Source: Maribacter sp. BPC-D8
Lineage (GTDB): Bacteria; Bacteroidota; Bacteroidia; Flavobacteriales; Flavobacteriaceae
Direction of reading: 5' to 3'
Length of the DNA: 64,000 nt
Assembly (NCBI RefSeq): GCF_035207705.1
Contig: NZ_CP128187.1
Location: 1,302,001 to 1,366,000, forward strand
Below the pieces are notes generated by a model. That model ran no database searches. It was not told where the DNA came from and saw only the letters and a program-made list of their open reading frames with translations. Every line of letters starts with the position of its first letter. Position 1 is the stretch's first letter. The position numbers and the translations under genes were made by a program. This document shows positions 27,037 through 35,062 of the stretch, in pieces.

Positions 27037-27900
27037 ATGAGGCAACTAAAGATTATCAAGCAGGTAACGAATCGTGAGTCGAAATCACTGGATAAATATT
27101 TGCAAGATATCAGTAAAATTGATTTGATTACAGCGAATGAAGAGGTAGAACTAGCGCAGAAGATTCGCGAAGGTAGTCAAGCAGCTTTGGAAAAATTAAC
27201 CACTGCAAACTTAAGATTCGTAGTTTCCGTAGCAAAACAATATCAAAATCAAGGTCTTAAATTACCAGATTTAATTAATGAAGGAAATTTAGGCTTAGTT
27301 AAAGCAGCAAAAAGATTTGATGAAACAAGAGGATTTAAGTTTATATCCTATGCCGTATGGTGGATCAGACAATCTATACTACAAGCTTTAGCAGAACAAT
27401 CTAGAGTAGTTCGTTTACCGTTGAACAAAATTGGTTCAATAAATAAAATTAAAAAGACATTTTCTTATTTAGAGCAGGCACACGAACGTCCGCCTTCTCC
27501 AGAAGAAATTGCAAAAGAATTAGAAATGACGGTTTCTGAAGTGAAGCAATCACTTAAGAATTCAGGTAGACACGTATCTATGGATGCGCCTTTACGTGAA
27601 GGAGAAGATTCTAACCTATATGACGTTTTACGTTCAGGTGAATCTCCAAGACCAGATAATGTTTTATTACAACAGTCTTTGAATACTGAAATCAATAGAG
27701 CTTTAGATACATTATCGCCAAGAGAGGCAGATGTAGTTAAACTTTATTATGGTATCGGTGACCAACAATCAATGACTTTAGCAGAAATTGGACAGACATT
27801 CGATCTAACAAGAGAACGTGTAAGACAAATTCGTGAAAAGGCAATTCGTAAATTACGTCATGCCTCTAGAAGTAAATTATTGAAGACCTATTTAGGCTAG
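27037..27900 (+). CDS. rpoD: Primary RNA polymerase sigma factor RpoD/SigA
   Basis: 287 residues, the short form usual in Bacteroidota, without region 1.1. Region 1.2 is followed by region 2 ([20 protein letters not shown], then [15 protein letters not shown]), region 3 ([17 protein letters not shown]) and region 4 ([20 protein letters not shown]). It directs transcription from the TTG/TAnnTTTG promoters of this phylum. It stands alone with a strong terminator just after its stop. Confidence 0.97.
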   Translation: MRQLKIIKQVTNRESKSLDKYLQDISKIDLITANEEVELAQKIREGSQAALEKLTTANLRFVVSVAKQYQNQGLKLPDLINEGNLGLVKAAKRFDETRGFKFISYAVWWIRQSILQALAEQSRVVRLPLNKIGSINKIKKTFSYLEQAHERPPSPEEIAKELEMTVSEVKQSLKNSGRHVSMDAPLREGEDSNLYDVLRSGESPRPDNVLLQQSLNTEINRALDTLSPREADVVKLYYGIGDQQSMTLAEIGQTFDLTRERVRQIREKAIRKLRHASRSKLLKTYLG

Positions 27901-27919
27901 ACCTTAGTATTGTTTTAAA

Positions 27920-27957
27920 AAAAGAAAGCGCCCGTTTATACGGGCGCTTTCTTTTTT
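27920..27957. terminator. Intrinsic terminator after rpoD
   Basis: AAAGAAAGCGCCCG pairs with CGGGCGCTTTCTTT around TTTATA, with a T run after it and an A run before it. It can serve both strands and would also end the two-peptide unit at 27975-28210. Confidence 0.95.
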
Positions 27958-27974
27958 CATACTGTTTTGAAACA

Positions 27975-28076
27975 CTATGAATAGGTTAATTTGTTGATAT
28001 TAAAATTTACGAGGATACTATTAAGATCCTGAATAAAGTTTTGATAAGATGAAAAATCTTGATTTTGGTGTGCCAT
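27975..28076 (-). CDS. Small peptide, 33 residues, second of a tandem pair
   Basis: Start ATG at 28076, stop TAG. The sequence has FIQDLNSILVNFNI in the middle, resembling FLQDLNEILSINEL of the peptide encoded 35 bp upstream. It has no membrane helix and is polar. The reading frame is followed by the bidirectional rpoD terminator. Codon-level support is limited by length, but the likeness to its neighbour argues against chance. No known family. Confidence 0.5.
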   Translation of the reverse strand: MAHQNQDFSSYQNFIQDLNSILVNFNINKLTYS

Positions 28077-28111
28077 GGGATTATTTTTTTTGGTTTTGGT
28101 TTATTTGACTT

Positions 28112-28210
28112 TTACATATAGTCCAACTCAGCTAATTCGTTGATACTAAGAATTTCATTTAAATCTTGAAGAAACACAAGGTATTCTTCACCGTAGGTGT
28201 CGTAAAGCAT
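28112..28210 (-). CDS. Small peptide, 32 residues, first of a tandem pair
   Basis: Start ATG at 28210, stop TAA. Residues ~11-25 (EYLVFLQDLNEILSIN) form an amphipathic acidic helix. The FLQDLNEIL core is shared with the peptide encoded at 27975-28076 (FIQDLNSIL). A promoter-like site lies 49 bp upstream. No known family; it may be a regulatory or assembly peptide, which is inference only. Confidence 0.5.
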   Translation of the reverse strand: MLYDTYGEEYLVFLQDLNEILSINELAELDYM

Positions 28211-28258
28211 ATTGTAGGTTTAAAAGTTAATCTTGATTTGGACATTCATATCTTGAAG

Positions 28259-28289
28259 TAAATATATACAGATGTTGATGTCGTGACAA
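28259..28289 (-). promoter_or_regulatory. Bacteroidota-type promoter of the two-peptide unit
   Basis: On the minus strand TTG (28289-28287), 20 bases, then TATATTTA (28266-28259), seven of eight to TAnnTTTG. The stretch 28290-28654 up to the next gene shows no other supported feature except a 19-codon frame at 28433-28492, which is not called. Confidence 0.45.
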
Positions 28290-28654
28290 CAAATTGTGGT
28301 GAACCAATTTAAATATGTTGTAAAACCCATGAAAAGGTGTTGTAAAGCATATTAAACTGCTGAATACCCTATTTTACTAGGCTTTACAAGGGTGCATTTC
28401 ATCCTGTTTATTGGTATTTTAACGATAAGTCTATGAAAATGTACTCTTTAGCAGTGAATGAATACCTTTTAGAAATAGAAAAGAGCGTATAAATCTTTAT
28501 ATCTAATTTGAGGAATAAGTATGTTCTTAGTCATAACAAGCTAAATACCAAGAAAAAGAAGGTTTTAGCGTTACAATACCATTTAAGTAGTCACGTTTTA
28601 TAATAGCGGTATTGATGTACATATATCATTATTAAAAGCTTTAATCAAATTATA

Positions 28655-29947
28655 ATGAAGAGATTCCCCCCTATGCTATTTAACTTCAAAGTTGTATTTC
28701 TATTCCTTTTTCTTTTTACATTGACTTCAACAAAAGCCGAGAATGTAAATACTATAGATTCCGCTTTTAAAGACTTGAGTTCAATAGAACTAGTAATAAG
28801 CAGTCATAGTTTCAATACACATGAGCGAAGTACATTTACCTACGACTCACAAACCGAATCAATAGAACGCGGATTAACGATTGTTCATCTACAAGCAGAC
28901 AACAAGTTTGAATTCAAGACTTTTGACACCTATGGCAGTAAAGAAGATGTAAAAGCATTGTTAGAAGTACTTACTCAGATGAAAGCAGCTAATGCAATCT
29001 TTGCAATACTGGCACATGATTCTGCAGCAGCACAATTAACAGGATTCGAGAAGCAGTTATCTAATTTAGGTTTTCTACAATTAAGCACCTTAAAAGGAAG
29101 ACAAGCCTACCTTATGCATAATATAAATGGTACAATCACTGAACAGGTAAATGATAATTCCGTTACAGAAACCTTAAGTATTACATCAACTATTGGTAGT
29201 ACAGCAATTTACTTTCCAAAAGAGGTGTATGAATTTGAATCTAGCATAGATAGATACATTGCCCATGCCGGTGGAGAGATTAACGGAGTAAAATCTACCA
29301 ACTCAAAACACGCTTTAGATGAAAATTATAAAAAGGGATTCCGCAATTTTGAATTGGACATCATAGAAACATCTGACGGAAAATTGGTAGCAGCACATGA
29401 TTGGAACATGTGGGCACGTTTTACAGATTATTCGGGAAGCTTACCTCCTACTCACGCTCAATTTATGAAACAGAAAATTTATGGCGATTATACTACCTTA
29501 GATATGGATGGAATAAATGCCTGGTTTAAAAGTCACCCAGATGCTAAACTTATTACCGACAAAGTAAATGATCCAATAGCTTTCGCTGATGCATTTATAG
29601 ATAAAGACCGTCTAATTATGGAACTCTTTAGTGTAATGGCAGTAGAAAAGGCTTCTGAGCATGGTATACACACCATGATTTCTCAAGAGCCATTAATGGC
29701 TATTAAAGGAGATAAAGTAAACTTTCTAAAAGTTAATAATGTAAAACATGTAGCGGTTTCAAGAAGAATAATTGCAAGTCAGAAGAAATTGATGCTGCAG
29801 TTAAGAGATGCGGGAATTAAGGTATATGTCTTCAACGTAAATTTTGACACTGGTAAAGATGAGCAGTATGTCTACGATAATGAATTAGGATTGGTGTATG
29901 GTATGTATGCCGATAAATGGATAGCTGCCATGCAGTCTAAAAATTAA
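28655..29947 (+). CDS. Exported ILEI (FAM3-like) plus GDPD-like fusion protein
   Basis: 430 residues with a signal peptide (1-27, ending TKA). Residues ~38-165 match the ILEI/FAM3 domain: SIERGLTIVHLQADNK, FEFKTFDTYGSKEDVKALLE, then KAANAIFAILAHDSAA. Residues ~200-425 form a glycerophosphodiester-phosphodiesterase-like TIM barrel with IAHAGGEINGV, NFELDIIETSDGKL and the catalytic His in AAHDW. The usual HRG is HAGG, as in a known GDPD/PI-PLC-like subgroup. It probably cleaves glycerol-phosphate-type diesters in the periplasm or outside. It converges on the glycan operon whose fifth gene is an LtaS-like phosphotransferase; its stop overlaps yaiO-type coding by 11 bp. Confidence 0.8.
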   Translation: MKRFPPMLFNFKVVFLFLFLFTLTSTKAENVNTIDSAFKDLSSIELVISSHSFNTHERSTFTYDSQTESIERGLTIVHLQADNKFEFKTFDTYGSKEDVKALLEVLTQMKAANAIFAILAHDSAAAQLTGFEKQLSNLGFLQLSTLKGRQAYLMHNINGTITEQVNDNSVTETLSITSTIGSTAIYFPKEVYEFESSIDRYIAHAGGEINGVKSTNSKHALDENYKKGFRNFELDIIETSDGKLVAAHDWNMWARFTDYSGSLPPTHAQFMKQKIYGDYTTLDMDGINAWFKSHPDAKLITDKVNDPIAFADAFIDKDRLIMELFSVMAVEKASEHGIHTMISQEPLMAIKGDKVNFLKVNNVKHVAVSRRIIASQKKLMLQLRDAGIKVYVFNVNFDTGKDEQYVYDNELGLVYGMYADKWIAAMQSKN

Positions 29948-31244
29948 ACTCATAGGTTAAACCTGCAGAGATAGAATAAAAATAGCTACCAGGATCAAAA
30001 GATTGCTCTTGTCGCAAAACACCTACATTTGTTCTGTAGGAACTTAAATTATTTTTACTGGTAAATTGGTACTCTAAACTTAAACGTTGCGATTCAATAT
30101 ATAGTAGTGTTTCTGCCAACAATTGATCGCCCGAAGTAAATTGTCTCAACTCAGGTGAAAAACCATAACCTACATTTAAACCCATATAATTTTCGGCATC
30201 CTTTAAATATTTACGCACTAACAAATTACCCGATACCCTGGTAAGATTATTAGACTCAGGGGTTATATATGAGCGTAGCGAGAAATAATAGTTGCCTTTA
30301 TAATAGCCTAAAGAGTTGGTTATTGATTTGACATCTTTAGTAGCAAAATTTATGAATCTACCACCGGCAGAAAACTCAACACCGCTTTTATGATTATAAT
30401 ATATATCACTACCCATCTTGTGGTTTGGGTATAGGTCAGATTCAGAATAGCCATAATTTACATAGGCATAAAATCCCTTTGCAATTTTTGGATACAAATC
30501 TAGGTCTAACTGAATTCCATTTTTACCTACTCTATTACTATTGTTTATTCTTGGAATAATAGATCCAAAAGGAGTTTGTCTTTTATAAGCAATACTAGAC
30601 GTCGTAATAGGATCAAAACGCTGATCAAAGAAAGTAACAGCACTATTCACCATTACAGAATTTTTTAGTTTCTCTTCTGTTACTGGCGTTTTTCTTAATA
30701 ACTCTCCGTTTTTGTCTTCAACTTCTTTCACTACCGTTTTTTCTGTGTTTTTGGCAGCAACCAATTTAGTTTTAACATCGCTTTCTACATTATACCAACC
30801 TTTATCTGCATACAGCGAACCATTAATGCCTTCAGTAGCTATTGCTTGAAGTCTCATTAGCTCTTCATCATCTTGTATATGCACCAATGCTTTATTTGCC
30901 AGGCCCAATGCTGTAGCATAGTTTTTTGCATATAGTTCGTTTTTAACAGCAGAAATCCAAATTTCTCTATTGTTCTTAGTAGTTGATAATATAGCGTTGA
31001 ATTCGGTACGTGCTAAATCATAATCGCCTCGCCAGCTCAACGTACTTGCCCATAATATCGAAGTATCGATATCGGTAACAGGTTTATTAATCATTAAATA
31101 CAGCATATTATGTGCAGTATTGGTTTTGCCCTCATATGCCAATGCATAAGCAGTATCAAAACTACCCTCAGTATCTTGACTACTAACGCGGAAAATACCG
31201 GCTAATAGAACCAAAAGAATGATATGTAAATGCTTTTTTCTCAT
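29937..31244 (-). CDS. YaiO-type outer-membrane beta-barrel with TPRs
   Basis: 435 residues with a signal peptide (to ~22). Residues ~25-165 hold TPR-like helices (AYEGKTNTAHNMLYLMI, then ALGLANKALVHIQDDEEL). From ~200 the sequence alternates as amphipathic strands and ends YEFNF, the C-terminal Phe of outer-membrane barrels. The TPR-plus-barrel layout is that of YaiO and, on a larger scale, PgaA/BcsC, which export polysaccharides. It is the last gene of the six-gene operon; its ATG shares one base with the TAA of the preceding gene. Confidence 0.85.
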   Translation of the reverse strand: MRKKHLHIILLVLLAGIFRVSSQDTEGSFDTAYALAYEGKTNTAHNMLYLMINKPVTDIDTSILWASTLSWRGDYDLARTEFNAILSTTKNNREIWISAVKNELYAKNYATALGLANKALVHIQDDEELMRLQAIATEGINGSLYADKGWYNVESDVKTKLVAAKNTEKTVVKEVEDKNGELLRKTPVTEEKLKNSVMVNSAVTFFDQRFDPITTSSIAYKRQTPFGSIIPRINNSNRVGKNGIQLDLDLYPKIAKGFYAYVNYGYSESDLYPNHKMGSDIYYNHKSGVEFSAGGRFINFATKDVKSITNSLGYYKGNYYFSLRSYITPESNNLTRVSGNLLVRKYLKDAENYMGLNVGYGFSPELRQFTSGDQLLAETLLYIESQRLSLEYQFTSKNNLSSYRTNVGVLRQEQSFDPGSYFYSISAGLTYEFNF

Positions 31245-33625
31245 TATTTGATGGATGCAATGGTATTAGCAGTTTCTTTTTGATTTGGTTTATGAGCTTC
31301 AATACCGGCATTTCTTGCAATTGTTCGTGCTCTTGAAATTTTATCTGATATCTCATTGGCACTAGAACTATTTGCTTCAACCTTATCGATTAGCTCTAAA
31401 CCTTCTTTCAATTTATCTGACCAATAATAAACATCGAATAGTGCAGCATAAGAATCTATATAATTCGGATTAATAGAAATACACTCTTGTAATATTTCAG
31501 CCGCCTTTTCATGGTTTCCTTTCCAAGAATTCACTCTTCCCATTAGTATTTTGGTGTCGATATGACTAGGTGCACCAGAAAGGTTGTAACGACAAAGTAA
31601 TAACGCTTTGTCCCACTTTTTATTCCATGCTAAATCCCTCGCCTTAAAATATCCCTTGTCAGAATCTTTACCATCATAAACACTGTTCAACCAGACGGTT
31701 TCACTATCGGTAAACTGTTCTTTTTGAATCGTAAATATTGCCAAGCTATCAGGAATTATCTTGTTCTCTGTAGTAACGTAATGATTCACAGATTTAAATC
31801 GTTCTAAAGTAGATTCAATAGCACCACCACCAAAAGCAGAGCTAATATTCATATCTTCGTCAAGCTCCATGATGTCACCATCGTTATACAGTTTTTCTCC
31901 GCTGATATATTCTTTCAATTCATTCTTATTACGCATCAACGGAATGTTTTTGGTAGACCTAAATGCAGTTTCCATATCAAGGGCACCACCCATCCACGCT
32001 ACTTTTTTAGGCATTTTCAATTCGTACGAATTAGATAGTAATGCCAGTATAGACGGAGTAATATCGAAATGTGAAGAAACAGAACTCATTTTACGGGTCG
32101 TTTTCAGCATAGGGCTGTACATAATCATAGGTACATGAAAACGGCTAATATTATTACGCTGTGGTATTGGTATAAGTCTATGGTCGCCAGTAATTATGAA
32201 AATAGTATTCTCATAATTTGGTTGCGTTTTGTAGGATTCCATAAACCATTTTATAGAATTGTCGGTGTATAAGAGCGTAGCAAAAACGTTATCATTTTGT
32301 TTAATGATTTTCTCGACTCTAGAGTCAAAACTACCATTAACTAGTATATTCTTTACTTTGTCTTCAAACAGATCTTGATTTGGCGGAATAAAAGGTTCAT
32401 GCGTACTAATAGTCATGTACACCTCTAATCGTGGTTGATTTTCACTTCTTTCAAAACTTAGACTTTTCTTGAACAATTCCATATCAGGATATCCCCAAGA
32501 AGAACCAGCGGCATCTTCTGCTTGTTTTTGATATTTACTTCCGAATCCTGATTTATCCAATACAAAATCAACATTCTCACTGGTTAAAAATCGGTCTACC
32601 TTATCAAAAGAACTATTGGTGCCTTGATAAAATGACGTGTGATACCCATTATTTTTAAGCACACTGAACATGGTCAGTTTGTTTGGATACTCCTCCAACT
32701 CCATGAATCCGCTTTTACCAAAAGGCAACGAGCCTAATAATGATGGTAGCACACCGAATGTCCTACCTGTATTACTCAAGAAATTTTCCCAATAAAGAGA
32801 TTTTGTTGTCAAGGAATCTAGATACGGAGTGAAGCCGCCGTACTCGGCACCTTCACCGACAAAATCACGACCAAGACCTTCAACCATTATAAAAACGATA
32901 TTGGGTTTCTCTTCTTTTAAATCAAAATACTCACCCAATACATTTTCTACATTGGCACTTTGCACCAATGGATATTCTTCTGTTGATGTATACGAATTGT
33001 CTTCGGTACTTGTATTGTATACGTTAACAGCTAGGTATTGTACTTTATTCTGATTAATAGGTTTGCCGTCTGTAAATAAAGAAGCCATAAAAAGACTGAA
33101 TAATACGATAGTAAACGGATACATTTTACTAATTCGATGATAGACTTTAGAAGTGACTCTGTAAAGTGTTAAAAATAGACTTATTAATATAGCTATGCCA
33201 ATGAGCAGATAAACTGAAATCATGAATCCGCCAGAATTAGCTATCGTTATTTTCATATCAGCATAGCTATATCCTAAGATATCTGAACCTAAAGGCACTA
33301 AAGTAGTACAGTAATAGGCAGTAAGTAGCGCTTCGAATATGAGTATAAAACTCAATAAAACGAAGACCAGGTTAAAGCCGTATTTAGAGCGCAGGTTTTC
33401 CCAAAAATTGAAGGGAAACACCATAGCAATACCCATTAAAGCGGTAAAACCTATTTGATGAACTATAGCTTTTAAAAAACTCACCGAAAAAATAGTATCG
33501 ATAACCCCTTTGTAATACAGCATGCCGTATTGAAAAAGCGTCAACACGAACAAACATCCGAAAAAGGATATCATAAGCCGCGTGTACTGCTTTAGGGAAT
33601 ATCTATCTATTTGACTAGTGTTCAT
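31244..33625 (-). CDS. LtaS/BcsG-like membrane phosphotransferase (sulfatase fold) with C-terminal TPRs
   Basis: 793 residues. Five membrane helices in the first ~195 residues, then a sulfatase/alkaline-phosphatase-fold domain at ~240-520. Seen: PNIVFIMVEGLGRDFVG with the metal-binding Glu; the nucleophile region SNTGRTFGVLPSLLGS (Thr); and ITGDHRLIP with the metal-binding Asp and His. Residues ~660-780 form TPR-like repeats (GRVNSWKGNHEKAAEIL). Relatives move phosphoglycerol or phosphoethanolamine from lipid onto glycans. The substrate here is unknown. The adjacent GT2 synthase suggests it decorates that glycan. Confidence 0.85.
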   Translation of the reverse strand: MNTSQIDRYSLKQYTRLMISFFGCLFVLTLFQYGMLYYKGVIDTIFSVSFLKAIVHQIGFTALMGIAMVFPFNFWENLRSKYGFNLVFVLLSFILIFEALLTAYYCTTLVPLGSDILGYSYADMKITIANSGGFMISVYLLIGIAILISLFLTLYRVTSKVYHRISKMYPFTIVLFSLFMASLFTDGKPINQNKVQYLAVNVYNTSTEDNSYTSTEEYPLVQSANVENVLGEYFDLKEEKPNIVFIMVEGLGRDFVGEGAEYGGFTPYLDSLTTKSLYWENFLSNTGRTFGVLPSLLGSLPFGKSGFMELEEYPNKLTMFSVLKNNGYHTSFYQGTNSSFDKVDRFLTSENVDFVLDKSGFGSKYQKQAEDAAGSSWGYPDMELFKKSLSFERSENQPRLEVYMTISTHEPFIPPNQDLFEDKVKNILVNGSFDSRVEKIIKQNDNVFATLLYTDNSIKWFMESYKTQPNYENTIFIITGDHRLIPIPQRNNISRFHVPMIMYSPMLKTTRKMSSVSSHFDITPSILALLSNSYELKMPKKVAWMGGALDMETAFRSTKNIPLMRNKNELKEYISGEKLYNDGDIMELDEDMNISSAFGGGAIESTLERFKSVNHYVTTENKIIPDSLAIFTIQKEQFTDSETVWLNSVYDGKDSDKGYFKARDLAWNKKWDKALLLCRYNLSGAPSHIDTKILMGRVNSWKGNHEKAAEILQECISINPNYIDSYAALFDVYYWSDKLKEGLELIDKVEANSSSANEISDKISRARTIARNAGIEAHKPNQKETANTIASIK

Positions 33626-33631
33626 TGCTTT

Positions 33632-35062
33632 TTAAGATGCTTTTGCAAAACCTTTTCTAACTTGGGATCCCCAACCAGATTTTATTTTGAATAATTTTTT
33701 ATAGTTTCCCCTTACTGCAGCATACACTACAATTGGGTGAAAAATGAAAGGTTCTAGAATTGCCAGACCCATTAGTATTAAAATGTCTTTTGTTTTTCGG
33801 TATTGGTTGTACGAATACACATCCCAAAGAATGGCATAGAATGAAATCATGATAGAAAACAGGAATATCGCCAACGTAATCATGAAGAAGAATTCCCAAT
33901 TCAGAATACCTAAATAGGCAAAAAGTAAAATGGTGAAAAAACCAAAGAATTCTAATAACGGAGAAAGCCATTCATAAAAAAACCAATATGGATAACTTAA
34001 TAGACCTAGTCTGCCATATTTAGAATTGAATAACATGTCTTTATGCTTGAACAATGTTTCTAAATTACCACGAGCCCAACGGTCTCTTTGGTTCACGAGA
34101 ATATTAAGATCTTCAGGTACTTCGGTCCAGCACAATGGATCAGGTATATATTCTATCGTATAGGGTTCTTTTCTGTCATGCATATAACGACGCATTTTAA
34201 AAACGATCTCCATGTCTTCACCAACAGTATCGGTATCATACCCGCCTACCGCTAATGCGATTTCACGTTCAAAAAAACCAAATGCCCCAGAAATAATAAG
34301 AAGACTATCTATTCTCCCCCACGCCATTCTACCTAAAATGAAGGAACGGGTATACTCTAAAAGTTGAAATCTAGCCAGCCAATTTGTAGGTAATCTAATC
34401 TCTTCAAGCTGACCACCTTGTATAATACAAGAGTTGGCTACACGAATTACTCCGCCAACTGCAATCACTCTTTTCTTAGAACGTTGAAAAAATGATTTGA
34501 CTACGTGTAATAAAGCATCTGGTTGTAATAGACAATCAACATCTATACAACCTACATATTTACTGGTAGATAATGAAACACCGGCATTTAAAGCGTCGGA
34601 CTTACCACCATTCATTTTATCGACAACGGTAAGCTTTTCAAAAGCCCTATTTTTTGATTTATAGATTCCACGAACAGGTTTAGATTTCCAGTCGGGATCC
34701 ATATCAACTGCTATTTTTTCGAGGTCGTAAGAATCTATCAGTTTCTGTAACGTATCATCTTTACTACCATCGTTTACCACCATTACATCATAATTGACAT
34801 ATTGAAGTGATAATAACGAACGAATATTTTCTACAATGGTTAAGCCCTCATTATAAGCAGGAGCTATTATAGTGATTGTTGGCGCCAAAGGTGAAGCCAT
34901 TATTTTGGTGATATCTGTAAAACTGTTTTTATTTCTATAATGAAGAGAGTTCTTTGTAGAGAAATACGCCATTAATGAAAACAGAACAAACAGAATTAAG
35001 GTAAAAACAAAGAATACAAAATTGATGTATTCCAGTACCACACCAAATAGTTCACTATCCAT
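33632..35062 (-). CDS. Processive glycosyltransferase family 2 (PgaC/BcsA-like)
   Basis: 476 residues from the ATG at 35062; the frame extends to 35122, but that would run ~20 codons into the upstream gene. One N-terminal membrane helix, then the GT-A domain with IIAPAYNEGLTIVENI, VMVVNDGSKDDT, CIDVDCLLQPDA and the QRDRWARG motif of processive synthases. Three C-terminal membrane helices follow. It should polymerise a beta-linked glycan across the inner membrane. The start overlaps the HEAT gene stop by 8 bp, so the two are translationally coupled. Confidence 0.88.
   Translation of the reverse strand: MDSELFGVVLEYINFVFFVFTLILFVLFSLMAYFSTKNSLHYRNKNSFTDITKIMASPLAPTITIIAPAYNEGLTIVENIRSLLSLQYVNYDVMVVNDGSKDDTLQKLIDSYDLEKIAVDMDPDWKSKPVRGIYKSKNRAFEKLTVVDKMNGGKSDALNAGVSLSTSKYVGCIDVDCLLQPDALLHVVKSFFQRSKKRVIAVGGVIRVANSCIIQGGQLEEIRLPTNWLARFQLLEYTRSFILGRMAWGRIDSLLIISGAFGFFEREIALAVGGYDTDTVGEDMEIVFKMRRYMHDRKEPYTIEYIPDPLCWTEVPEDLNILVNQRDRWARGNLETLFKHKDMLFNSKYGRLGLLSYPYWFFYEWLSPLLEFFGFFTILLFAYLGILNWEFFFMITLAIFLFSIMISFYAILWDVYSYNQYRKTKDILILMGLAILEPFIFHPIVVYAAVRGNYKKLFKIKSGWGSQVRKGFAKAS

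Noticed and set aside
28433..28492. 19-codon frame (MKMYSLAVNEYLLEIEKSV)
   Set aside because: Too short, no paralogue nearby, and no clear promoter.
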